64,000 nucleotides of DNA from Trema orientale. Lineage: Eukaryota; Streptophyta; Magnoliopsida; Rosales; Cannabaceae. The stretch is from the NCBI GenBank assembly GCA_002914845.1, contig JXTC01000015.1, positions 1,806,890-1,870,889 of the forward strand, given 5' to 3'. The position numbers were made by a program, and so were the translations under genes. This document shows, in pieces, positions 12,313 to 23,700 of this stretch (position 1 is the stretch's first letter; each line of letters starts with the position of its first letter). The notes below the pieces were generated by a model, which ran no database searches, was not told the DNA's origin, and was given only the letters and a program-made list of their open reading frames with translations.

Positions 12313-15300
12313 ATGTGGAGATTCAAACCATTTATGCAAAAGGATCCAGCTGGACTTGAAGGTCGCTCTTTGGATGTGGGCAATCTTAAAATACATGTTC
12401 GAAATGTGATTGCTGAGGGAGGATTCTCTTGTGTTTACTTAGCTCGCGATGTTGTTCATGTGTCAAAGCAGTATGCTTTAAAGCATATTATATGCAATGA
12501 TGACGAGTCGCTGGATTTGGTGATGAAGGAGATCTCAGTTATGAAGGCACTCAGAGGGCATCCCAACATAGTCACACTTTATGCTCATACCATCTTGGAT
12601 ATGGGACGGACGAAAGAAGCACTCCTTGTGATGGAATTTTGTGAGAAATCTCTGGTCAATGTACTGGAAAGTAGAGGATCGGGCTATTTTGATGAGAAGC
12701 AGGTCCTTCAAATCTTTAGAGACGTCTGTAATGCGGTTTTTGCAATGCATTGCCAGTCTCCACCTGTTGCTCACAGGTGTGCTGGATATTTGATTTATCT
12801 GATATTTTTCATTTACTGTCATTGTTTTCAATTTGTGGAAATGAAATCTTTTTGTTATGGATTTCATATAGTATTGCTTGCTGAATATCTATTTCTATTT
12901 ATGTACAATTTCTTATTTTTTTCCGACAACTTATAATCTAACTGCTTTGTAAATATGCTAGTACGAATCCGTAGATTGGTTTCACTTAGTATTGGTTGCT
13001 AAAGCTGAGTTTTCTGTTTTTACAGAAGTTTAATTTATCCCAGGTGTCATTTATATTATATCCATCAACAACAGGGTGATCCCTGACTTTCAAATTTATA
13101 CTTCTGATTGAGATGTAGATAGTTTCCTCTATGAGTATGAAGGGAAATGATCAAATCTTGCTTGCATAGAGAAAATTGTTTGTATGAGCTAGTATCCCCA
13201 GAAACTTCGATGATTATTTCTTAGTTATTTTCTTTATTTTTACTATTCAGGGACTTAAAAGCTGAGAATCTTCTTCTGGGCCCTGATGGATCATGGAAAT
13301 TGTGTGATTTTGGTAGCACCTCTACCAATCACAAGCGCTTCGAGAAGCCGGAAGAAATGGGCATTGAAGAGGACAATATCAGAAAGCACACAACACCTGC
13401 CTATAGAGCTCCTGAGGTTTCACAACAAACTCTTTTCAAAATGCTCATTAGTGTTCTGTGGTTGTAGAAGTTTCCAATTCTATTCTGCACATTTAGTTTT
13501 GGTTTCTTCCTTTTTAATTTTTGGGTTATTATTTTCTACATAGATGTGGGATCTATTCCGGAGAGAACTTATAAATGAGAAAGTAGACATATGGGTAAGT
13601 TACCTGGACAATTTAGTTCCTTATGAAATAAGAAACAGTGAAATTCTCATCTCTTGAAAGAAATTTTGGAACTGAGTTTGCATTGTATCTTTGCAGGCTC
13701 TTGGTTGCCTTCTTTTTCGCATTTGCTATTTCAAAAGTGCGTTTGATGGAGAATCAAAGCTGCAAATACTAAATGGGAACTATCGCATTCCAGAATTACC
13801 TAAATACAGCTCATCGATTACGGACCTAATCAAAGACATGCTTCAAGCTACACCGGACGACAGACCAGATATCACGCAGGCAAGCGCTTTGCTTGATTGG
13901 CCATTCATCTCCATGAATTTAGGTTAGTTTTAGATCATCTGTGCCACAGCAAAGATAGGAGAGGGACCTTAGATTCTGTGTACTGATACTTCTTGTTCTA
14001 TGTTGCAGGTGTGGTTTCGTGTCAATGAGCAGTTACCTGTGGCTTTACAGAAATCTTTACCTGAGAGGCCACCTGAAATGCAGTCTACCGATGTACCTGA
14101 AGGTGATGAAAATTTTCCTGTATTTATGAAAGTACTAGTTGGTATCATCTGAACTTCTTTATCTGCAACAAAATTTTATTTGGCTTTCAGTAATAATGTC
14201 TAATATTGTCGACATAGGGCTCTTAAATTAAATCTACGAAGTGCAAGAAATGCCGTGTCTTTTTCAAGAAGAAATTGAAAATTAAAAAGATATATATAAA
14301 TATAAATGATTTCTCGTTATATTACAGTTGTTTGTGTTTGCCCGTAAAAAATTTATGAATATGCATAAGGATACTAGATTACCTATTATAAAAGATTAAA
14401 AAATCATCCCAAACCTCCTCTTGTTCTTTTCTATTTCCATTTTTGGATTCTTATGATGATTTTTCGAACTTTCTATGTATAGAGAGAGATAAACTAGAAA
14501 CAAAATTTCTTATCTAAATGGCACCAAAGGGATACTAAATTAGGTATTTTGCATTTGAGGTGTGAAAATTATGCGAGGCGCTGTGTTTGTTTTTGGTTTT
14601 TGTTTAGGTTACTCTTGTGATAGACCTTAGTTTGTGATTTGAATTGTTGTCACTGCTAGGCAACCTTTTGACTGCAGAAAGCTCGGTAACTTAAGTCATT
14701 AGAAAATGTCACAGGTTTTGACTTCAATGTGGTGTTGATTCTTATTGCATTTCAGCAGGTAATTCAAGTTTGCCTTCAAACAAGTCTATGCCTCGGAGAA
14801 GCCCACCTCCCCCACCTTCATCAGGAGAACCTTCTAGAGAGTCATCACAACATTTACTTACATCCAAGGCAGGGGGAGGTGCAGGGCAGCTTGGTGCTTT
14901 CTGGTCCTCACAACATGCAAAGGAGTCATTTGCTGTCAAAGACAAGAGTGAACCGATATTTGATGAAGAGCCAACTACTCATAGTACAGCAAAGCATGAT
15001 AAGATTCGTTCAGAAAATTACCTTTTATCAAAGAACAGTGTCCATGGAAAAGAGGATACTACTACACAAACTCAAAATGTAAGAAGGAACTCTTATGGTA
15101 AACCCAAGCTCGAGGATGGGTCATCAAAGAGCTTTGAAATAAGTTTCTTCCAAAAGGATAGAGATCAGCATGCTGAGGGGCCCAAGGCATCAAATACTGG
15201 CAGCTCAGAAACATTCCAAGACGAGGCCTTTAACACTTTCGTTGCTGAATTTGATACCAGAAAACTTGGCCCAGAAGCTAGTAATAACAACAAATCAAGT

Positions 15301-15987
15301 AAGGAAGAAGCCTTGGAGGCTGAATTAGAGAAGCTGAAAGAACAGCTGAGGCAAGTGAACTCTGAGAAGGCTGAAATCACCTCCAAATTTGAAAAACTGT
15401 CTGCCATTTGTCGATCTCAAAGGCTGGAGTTACAGGAACTTAAGCAAGCACTTGCTGCTAGAACCCCGTCACCAAACAAAGATGCTTCAAGAAACCAAGC
15501 TTCACCTGGAATTCGACCATCTGCAGCTCCACTGGTAGGTCTTTGTTTTGGACAATCTGTATGCATACTACTTTTCTGAGTAGTTTCATTTCATTTATTC
15601 TTTGTTGTATTATCTTTTCATTGACAGCAACGGGACAAGATTGAAGATACGGTTTGGGAACCCCAGCAAGATAAAGATAACCGGAGCACAGTGAGTCCAG
15701 AAACAAAGACATGGCAGGCCTTTGCTGAGGAACCCAAGCCACAGCAGCCTCTTCCAATGAGCAAATCTGTCAGGACAAGAAATGGACAGCAGAGCAAGCC
15801 GGCCACTCAAGTACAATCCGGCTTTGACTCATGGGGCTTTGGAGCTGAGAGTTTTACTGCAATGCCTACTGGGAGCTCTCAAATGTCAAGACCGTATGGT
15901 GAAGGAAATATTTCTCAGCGCACTGGTGAGGCAAAGATCATGGAGAGCAAACCAGCTTCTCAACCTGCTGGATGGGCTGGTTTCTAA
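12313..15987 (+). CDS. AAK1-like NAK-family Ser/Thr protein kinase
   Basis: Coding exons: 12313-12776, 13251-13416, 13544-13594, 13697-13879, 14009-14102, 14756-15534, 15628-15987; total 2097 nt, 698 aa. A 5' UTR intron probably spans 11532-12304. The kinase domain is about residues 28-300: glycine loop AEGGFSCVYLA (34-44), catalytic Lys57 in YALKHI, HRD loop AHRDLKAENLL with Asp156, Mg-binding DFG Asp174 and APE 208-210, so it looks active. A Pro/Ser-rich linker and a coiled coil (about 500-555) follow; the protein ends PAGWAGF. NAK kinases phosphorylate clathrin adaptor subunits in endocytosis; the plant role is inferred from the family. It closely resembles what I recall of Arabidopsis AT2G32850. 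Intron 4 has a GC donor (CAG/GCAAGC). Exon 6 has a tandem TTCAGCAG acceptor that adds or omits one codon in frame. Confidence 0.95.
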
Positions 15988-15992
15988 ATAAA
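15987..15992 (+). terminator. AATAAA overlapping the kinase stop codon
   Basis: AATAAA begins on the last base of the TAA stop. If used it would give a very short 3' UTR. The true cleavage site is more likely further on, before the poly-T tract at 16225. Confidence 0.3.
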
Positions 15993-16222
15993 GGCCTCAT
16001 GGAAGCTATATGGAGGTATTTTGTAAGAACCCTTGTATTCTTGAAATTTAGAGGGAAAAACTAAAATTGTATGTCTGTTTGAGGCTTAGTTTGTGCTGTT
16101 GAGTGCTCGTGTTTTGTAGATTCTCCTTCTGTGGTGGACCGGAACATTTGCACATGTAACTGCAAGTGCATAGACTATCGCCATATCTTTATTGTTGGCT
16201 AAGAAATTATTGTTTCTCTTGG

Positions 16223-16224
<2 letters not shown>

Positions 16225-16283
<59 letters not shown>
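16225..16283 (+). repeat. 59-base poly-T tract
   Basis: An unbroken run of T about 240 bp downstream of the kinase stop. No SINE or LINE body is evident on either side. Its length may be unstable or affected by sequencing. Confidence 0.85.
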
Positions 16284-16286
<3 letters not shown>

Positions 16287-16566
16287 CAATTGTTTTCGTC
16301 TTGCTTGCTTTATGCTTTTGCTTGAGATGTGACCTTTCTAGCTTTAATAATTGCATGAAAGACAGATAAATTTTGAATGGTTTGGGGTAAAGCTTCCTAT
16401 TCTGAGTAAGTTCTTAGACTGTTGAGAGTCATCCAATTAGATTTTTGGTCTCTTTTCGAGTCATTCTTGGGCACTTCGATTAAAGTTTATTTTAATTTTG
16501 AACTGCAGAATAAAATTTGAAGAGCTAATCCCTCACCATATGAATCACCGGGAAATGGGAGTAACT

Positions 16567-16784
16567 TAGTTTTATGAGCAATGCTATGGGGCACCAGTGG
16601 TGCCCAGCACCAGTGGTGCCCAGCACCACAGTGACATGTCTGTTTGTCACTGGATGATTTAATTAATAAACTGGGTCCCATATGGGTCCCACTTAAATTA
16701 TAATTATGATTAGCCAGTGACAGACTGACACATCACTGTGGTGCTGGGCACCACTGGTGCCCTATAGCATTATTCTAGTTTTAT
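16567..16784. mobile_element. Mutator-like MITE with perfect 9-bp target duplication
   Basis: The element is 16576-16775 (200 bp), flanked by TAGTTTTAT at 16567-16575 and 16776-16784. The arms pair over more than 60 bp: left GAGCAATGCTATGGGGCACC, right (complement) GAATAATGCTATAGGGCACC, both continuing AGTGGTGCCCAGCACCACAG. The left arm carries an extra copy of a 17-bp unit (CCAGTGGTGCCCAGCAC). The 9-bp duplication and long terminal inverted repeats point to the MULE superfamily. No coding capacity. Confidence 0.88.
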
Positions 16785-16798
16785 AAATAACGGTTTTA

Positions 16799-17040
16799 AA
16801 TTTCAAATTATTAATGTAGGAAGTTCATTAAATCTGTTTTGAAGTATAACAGAGCGTGTTTGGTTTAAGATTTGAATCTCATTCTATAAATCCGGAAACA
16901 TTTTTTATATAGAATAAGATTCAAATTATTATTATAAAAGTTCATTAAATATGGTTTTAAGTATTATCGACTTTTTATATAAAAGTTGTTTCTGGATTTG
17001 TAGAATTTGAATTAAATTGTCCAAAACGGACAATATCATA
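16799..17040. repeat. Possible degenerate MITE
   Basis: Imperfect arms around TCTATAAATCCGGAAACA (about 16890) and, in complement, TCTACAAATCCAGAAACA (about 16997) face each other. The segment also contains a direct repeat around AAGTTCATTAAAT at about 16822 and 16942. No target duplication was found. Confidence 0.35.
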
Positions 17041-17640
17041 CCAAGTAGAGGGGATGTTACAACTAATATATGAGAGCCACTTTCTAAATAGTTTGGGCAG
17101 CCAAATTATTGTTTTCTCTTTGGTTTTCATCAACCAAATACTTTTCTATTAGCCTTAAATAATTAAATCAAAGTTCTCAAAAAGTTTTCAAGCCGAATTC
17201 ATCATAGCTAAGTTTTATAGTGATCATCTCTTTTTAATTCTTTGTGACTTTTCTTCAAGGTAAGCAATTCAATGATAATTATGTGCTAAAATATAATTAT
17301 GTTAATGTTTACTTGATTATTTTGGAAATTTCTTTATGAATCTTTAACATAAGGGTTACGGTTTGTGCTAGAAACCCTAATTCAATCATGAATGTGTCTT
17401 GATATTGATTTTCTGAATTTCAACTAATTTATTATGGGTGTGAAAAATGGAACAAAATTTTATTAAACAATAGATGATATACATGGTAATATATAAACTA
17501 ACCAATTCTGATAATTCAAGGATTTTATTTCCTAAAATATAACCTCTATAAGTTAGGGATATTTACAAAGCAAATATATATAAATTTATAGATTTTCCTC
17601 ACTAATTATAGCTAACACGCATGGTTCACATCTAATTTGG
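17041..17640. other. Intergenic, nothing recognised
   Basis: AT-rich sequence with no reading frame, terminal repeat or motif that I can assign. Confidence 0.5.
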
Positions 17641-18395
17641 CTAATTTCGACGCTCTACATCAAGCTGATGAGTGGATATTATCCATTCCCAACTTGCTAA
17701 TAATAGTTTGAAAAGCTGAACCACTTAACCCTTTAATTAATACATCTGCCAAGTAAGCTTTCAATAAGCACAAATGGTGTATAAATTAACCTGATGTCTG
17801 GCTTCTTCTTTAAGAAGTATCTATCAACTTCTACGTGCTTTGTACGATTATGTTGCACAAGATTATATGCCATGTTGATTGCTGATTTATTTTCACAATA
17901 AAGCTTAATGGGCCATTCTTATGTAATCTTCAAATCTTTTAAAATTATGTTTATCCATAAAAGCTCGCAAACTCCTAAGCCATACCTCTAAATTTAGCCT
18001 CTACACTTGACCTTTACTATTACATTATATTTCTTACTTCTTCATGTAATAAGACTTCCATCAAGAAAAGTACAATAACCTAATGTTGAGCTCCTATTAC
18101 TAATAGAGCCTGCATAATCTACATATGTGTAGGCTTCAAGTGTTAAATTCTCTCATTTCTTGAACAATATTCCTCTTCCCAAGAGCCAAATCCGATATGC
18201 TGCTTGGAGATGAACTTCATTGAGATTGTGTATAAACTAACTTACCACCTTTACTGCATAGGCTATGTCTGACCTAGTATGTGAGATATAAATCAATTTA
18301 CCAACCAACATTTGATGACTTCTTATCCACTACTGCGTCTCCATGAGCTTCACATATCTTGTGATTTTGTCAGTTGGAGTTTCATGTTGTGTGAT
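17640..18395 (-). mobile_element. Ty1/copia pol remnant (RT end and RNase H), fossil
   Basis: On the minus strand the segment resembles the end of a copia polyprotein. Recognisable pieces are an RNase H part with NKSAINMAYNLVQHNRTKHVEV and a following ADV-type tail block. It is old and heavily broken, with no LTR attached. Confidence 0.7.
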
Positions 18396-18900
18396 TTTCA
18401 TATCTGCATGATCGTAACAAGTAATAAAGTAAAAAGTAGAGTATTATTCCCACAAAGATTGTGAAGTTATTAATTACAAAAATTCATTAATCCTAATTTT
18501 ATTTGAATAAATTCATTAAAAGATTGACTGTGAAAATAAAATAGAAGCTAAAAGAAATAATTACAGAGGTAAAGAGGTAAAATTTTAATTAATCGAATAC
18601 TAAGTTTTCTAATTTCACCATAACTAATCGATCTTAATTTTCTCATCCTCATTATTTAGGTTTATTATCCAACTTGAAGGTTGAGAATCCCTAACCTATT
18701 CACTAGCCTTTCTCAAGGTCTAACAAAAATACTCTAATAAGCTAACACATTTAATAATTATAAAGTTATAATTACCCATTCAAAAATCTGTTTTTTACTC
18801 AATACAATAAAAACAAGAACTTCAAAACTTTAGGCATATAGGAAAGCATCTCATAATATATGATCTATGAAAATCCAATTTTGATGGCACAGATAGCAAA
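18396..18900 (-). mobile_element. Ty3/gypsy-type LTR-end remnant, fossil
   Basis: On the minus strand the block near 18455-18420 (CTTTGTGGGAATAATACTCT then CTTTATTACTTG) resembles the 3' end of Tat/Athila-type LTRs, as at 1341-1400 but in the other orientation. Non-coding and old; boundaries are not defined. Confidence 0.35.
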
Positions 18901-19400
18901 ACTCTAAACATGCTTGAAAGTTTTTTTTGTTTAGTAGAGAGGAAAGAAAATAGAAGGGAAGGAAAAAATAGAATGAGAGAAAAAGTGTATAATGAAAAGT
19001 AAATTATCTTTTCGGTATGTTGTTTGGTATTAATAAATGAAAGAAAATGCTAATATAATAAAATTACAAAATTCATCGATTTCAAATATACTAGTTTGCT
19101 TTCACATTGAGGCAAATGTATAATTTTCTATCCATGATAAATGAAACTCTTCCTCTCTAATTTTTTCTCTAGTTCGGGGAGGATAAAACCTGATGGGACC
19201 CATGTGCATTTTTTTTCATCTATTTTTCCTTTTGCTCAACTTTTCTTTCATACCAAACACCTATATTTCCATTTCTCTCCTACCTGATGAAAAGAAAATG
19301 CTAATATAGTTTGTTTTGATAAAATTCACCCATTTTCTTTTATCTCCTACCGAATACCAATTTTTCTACTAATTTCTAGTTGATATACTTATTATAAAAA
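18901..19400. other. Non-coding, weak inverted and direct repeats
   Basis: The phrase GAAAGAAAATGCTAATATA-like occurs twice (about 19038 and 19288) in a purine-rich to pyrimidine-rich setting that suggests an old MITE. No ends could be fixed. Confidence 0.25.
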
Positions 19401-19574
19401 TTAATTTATAAATAGAAATGTTAATTGAGCTGTGTCATTCCAATCAAGGCACATTTAGCTGCGACATATTTGTGCCTTGTGCCATGCCAGCCTAGGGATG
19501 ATTAGTAATCATGTCATGTTAATGTTAGGCCCATAGCATGCCTGTGCTCATGCACGATTTCGTATCATAATTGT

Positions 19575-19896
19575 ATCGTTTACATGTCATTATCGTGTTT
19601 GTCTATTTTTGTGCCTAATTATTTATATTTTCGATATTATGCTATTATCATACCTAATTGTATTTGTTTTTGATATTGTGCTATTTCTGTGCCTAATCAT
19701 GCTCGTTTATGAGATTGTGCTATTTCTGTGCTTAATCATGTCCATTTTCGATATTATTGTTATGTTCACACTAATTGCACTGATTTTAGATACCATGTTA
19801 TTTTCATGCTTAATCATAATTATTTTTGAAAGTATGTTATTCTTGTGTCTAATCTTGCCTATTTTGTATATCATATATGATTTCACGTCTAATTAA
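19575..19896 (+). repeat. Degenerate 39-bp minisatellite, about 7-8 units
   Basis: Units of about 39 bp share the core GTGCCTAAT...TTTTCGATATTGTGCTATTT, starting near 19611, 19650, 19689 and so on. Because 39 is a multiple of 3, one frame stays open for 95 codons and reads as a 13-residue hydrophobic repeat (for example CLIMLVYEIVLFL). This is a tandem repeat, not a membrane protein gene. Confidence 0.8.
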
Positions 19897-20221
19897 TACT
19901 CTTACATATTAAAAATATCTAAGAATATATAAAAAAGTGAGTAATAAAGTTGAAATACCCCTCATTACCTTGTTAAAAACACTTAAACAATAATTAATAT
20001 TTTTCTAATAGTTTGTAGGTTTTTTTTGTTTATATTTTAAATATAAACTAAAGAAAAAACTAATTATAAAACAGTTTTTAATAATACTTGTTGCTATATG
20101 AAACGTTTTTAATTGATTAATTAGAGGCAATTAGGTCTTTTATTATTAAATCAGGTTCATGATACACATTTGCAAACATTGATATTAATTCTTAATTAGG
20201 ATTCGTGTTACCAATTGCAGG
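19897..20221. other. Intergenic upstream of EML gene
   Basis: AT-rich; no motif assigned. Confidence 0.5.
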
Positions 20222-20465
20222 AGACTCTTATCAAGTTTTGTAATCACTTTCCCAAAAAGGGACAAAAAAATAAAACAGAAAAACAATAAAGTAAAAAAAG
20301 AAAATTTGTTAAAAAAAAAAAACAGGGGGAACGAAAAGGGTAGACTCCTCATCAAGCTTTGTAATCTAATCACTTTCCCAAAAAAGGGGGCAAAAAAGAA
20401 AGAAAAAATAAATAATAAAAACAGAAAAAAATAAACCAAAAAAAAAAAGGGAAAGAAAAAGAAAA
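20222..20465 (+). repeat. 120-bp tandem duplication in EML promoter
   Basis: AGACTCTTATCAAG (20222) and AGACTCCTCATCAAG (20342) begin two similar units. Each continues GTAATC...CACTTTCCCAAAAA and then A-rich sequence. The duplication lies immediately upstream of the EML 5' UTR, so it may double cis-elements; that is inference. Confidence 0.7.
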
Positions 20466-20537
20466 TCGCGGCCAATACAGAGTGTTTGCCCCAGTTGCAG
20501 TGCTCTTCTCTACCTCCGACCACCACTCTACTCCCTT

Positions 20538-20540
<3 letters not shown>

Positions 20541-20570
<30 letters not shown>
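20541..20570 (+). repeat. (CT)n microsatellite in EML 5' leader
   Basis: Fifteen CT units, about 220 bp before the EML start codon. A TCTCC-rich stretch follows at about 20640-20660. Translation of this tract explains the Arg-Glu and Ser-Leu repeats in spurious frames. Confidence 0.85.
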
Positions 20571-20573
<3 letters not shown>

Positions 20574-20793
20574 GGGGTTCACTCCGTCGTTTGGTCCAAC
20601 GACGAAGCAGACTCGTCGGCATCTACGACACCGTTTCAATCTCCTCTCCTCTCCTCTCCAAGATTGTCGTTTCCCACATAATTGGATTTGGAGTTCAACT
20701 CTCTCGGAGCAATTCGATTCGTCGCCCTGAACTAGGGTTACTTCTTTCGCCACTTCTAGGACTGTTGCTTCGGCTACCAGCTTCGAACTGGCT

Positions 20794-23700
20794 ATGGACT
20801 ACGAGCCCTACGATAGCAGCGGTTAGTTCACTCTCTCGATGCGTGATTTTGTGTTTCTCAATTCGTTGTTGAATTAGGGTTAGGGTTTTCTTTTTGTCAA
20901 ATTAGGTTTGGGGTTTTTGGTTGGAATTTTGTGTGTCCTTGGGGTTGAGTGATTAGTGGCGGAGAGGGAAAGATTTAGGGTTTTTAAATCTAAAGTTGGG
21001 ATTTTGTTGAATTTTATCGGTTGGAACAAACAATTTCCTGAAGAAAAAAAACAGGAGAGAATTTTTTTGGTCTATCATAGCAATTGAATCTATGCAAGAG
21101 CCAGTTTTTACTCGGAGAGATGTGAATTAGCGAGAGTAGAGCTTATTGCTTGATTCAAAACCATCTTGACAATTTCATTTGAAAGAACAAATTTTTTTTT
21201 TTCAATGGCTTCAAAACTACCAGAGTGAGAAAATCGAACACTTCTGAATCCTGCTTGATGTTTTTAATACATTACTGCCATGATAATCTTTGTCCATCAC
21301 ACTTTTCTTTAATTTTATGGGCATTGTTTTTAAACTATTGGTAGATTCGATATTGGTAGTTTTGGAGTCACTAGAGCATTTGGATGGATTTTTTTTTTTC
21401 ATCCTTTATGTTAAGTTTCATATCGGCATAGAGTTTTATAAACTTCCGATGGCATATTTATTTTCTATTATTTTTAGAAATGACTTGGGAGCTCTTACAG
21501 TGTATTTGCATTCTCTACATATGAAAAATGTGAACCACTTTTGAGCTTGAAAAGTGGCTATTTTTGGGGAAAAAAGGGGGTTCTTATGCCGTAATGAATA
21601 AGAAGTTGTGATGTTTCACTTGTTAGTTTGAATCCCACTTTCATAGAGTTTTTCTGTAGACCGTGCACATAGGAATACAATTAATTGTAATTTTGACATG
21701 ACTGTCTCATGCAATAAAATAAGCTGTATTATGGATTCCATACAAAAATTTAGCCTTCATGAGCAATATTAATATTTCCTTGTATTTTATTTTATTTTTT
21801 TTGCAGGAACTGATGATGATCTTCCTCCATCACATCAAAATAGAATTCCTAGAGGTGGCCGTGTTGCAGGAAATGGAAGATCCACTATGGGTTCTCTCCC
21901 ATACTCTAGGATGTATGGTGAAACTGACATGGAGGCCCAGATTCACCAGCTTGAGCAAGAAGCATACAGTTCGGTTCTAAGAGCCTTTAAAGCTCAAGCT
22001 GATCTCATTACTTGGGTACATTTTGTTATTTACTTTTTGTGGGGTCTAATATTTATGTTTTTCTTATCAGGTTTAAGTGACTGCTACATGAAATGTATTT
22101 TCTTCAGGAAAAGGAAAGTTTAATAACAGAACTTAGAAAGGAGTTGAGACTATCGAATGAGGAGCACAGAGAGCTTCTAGGACGGGTTAATGCAGACGAC
22201 ATCATAAGGAGAATAAGGTCTGATAGACTTGATAAAGGCCATTTAGTCTTGAGGAAAGACTGTTCTTTGATTGAGAAATGAGGCCTATGTATTCTGGTTT
22301 TTTATTATTTATTTATGTTAATAAGTGTGATGTGGTGTGTTTGCATTAGAGAGTGGAGACAGGCAGGTGGCGGTCAAACTGGTATGCCCAGTACAAGTCA
22401 AGCTGTGCATGATCCAATACCCAGCCCTACTGTCTCTGCATCTCGCAAGAAACAGAAAGTCTCCCAGTCAGTAGCTTCTCAATCCTTTGGCGGACCATCT
22501 CAACCGTTTCACCCACAGGCAGTAGCTGCATCCCACCAACCATCTTCATCCACTGCAAAACAACGGGGATCTGTTCCAGGAGCCAAGGGCAAGAAACATA
22601 AGCCTGTGAGTTAAGATTTATGATATTTATATTGGATGTAAACATAACATAAGCTTGAAAATCCTTTGTGTATGGATTTTTCCTTAAATTAAATTTGTTT
22701 TATCGGATTAGGTGTTACCCGGTGTATCCTCAATGAAACAATACCCTTCCTCTGCTCCATCTGGAAGGGGTCAAGTTGTTAATAGAGTTCCTCCTGGTGC
22801 CATTGTGAGTGAACGTGCTGAAGGGGCAGCATTAGATTCATTAATAGGGAAGAAAGTGAGGACAAGGTGGCCTGATGATAATAATTTTTATGAAGCTGTT
22901 ATAACTGACTATAATCCGGTTGAGGTATATTCTGTTGTGGCTTTTTCTTGGAATATATAACCAGTCAGCAAAGTTCGTGGTTGATATGTGGATTTTTTTT
23001 CTTTAATCTGCCAGGGAAGGCATGCTTTAGTCTATGATATGGGTACTGCTAATGAGACTTGGGAGTGGATTAATCTCTCAGAGGTATAATTGATGCTTTG
23101 CCTAGTTGACTTTTAAGTTCTTGTTCCTTCCTTTTCACAGTGATTGCAACATTTATTTTTGAATTTTGGGACTGTATGAATTTTAACCACTGAAAATATA
23201 GGTAAGTTGTGGGGTGGATGCCCGTGTATAAGGTGATTTAATATCATGCATTTAGAGAAACCAATTTAAATGTTGAAGCATCGACCATTCATTCTATTTT
23301 TGCTTTAACTATATTAATAGTTTTCTCATACGAAAGAAAAATACTTATTTTAAATTTTTTGTTGACAGTGGTTTTATCACTCTAATGTTCTTTTATGTGC
23401 TTCATAAGATATCATGATCAAGTTTCTGTCTGATTTTTTTCTTCAATGGATAGTCTGCTATTAACTTTTGCTCTCTAATATTTGAATTTATCACTTCTTC
23501 AAGTACATATTTGTCCCTATGTTCGTATACCTCACAATTACTTGGTGCCAGACCTCAAACTTCGGCCTTACACTCCTAGTAGATTGTTTTAGGCTTTTGA
23601 TGTTGAATACTTAAATTGTTTTATATTGATGTTAAAATGATTTAGACTTTTGATGTTGATGGATATGTTGAAAGTCCACCTATATTCCATTTTTATTGAT

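Noticed and set aside
12535-12867. 110-codon minus-strand open frame
   Set aside because: Antisense shadow of kinase exon 1, which has full protein-family support.
16086-16289. Poly-lysine open frame
   Set aside because: Product of the 59-base poly-T tract.
19609-19896. 95-codon hydrophobic open frame that looks like a membrane protein
   Set aside because: It is the translation of a degenerate 39-bp tandem repeat; no start context or conserved gene structure.
20185-20753. Open frames with Arg-Glu or Ser-Leu repeats on both strands
   Set aside because: They translate the CT microsatellite and A-rich promoter of the EML gene.
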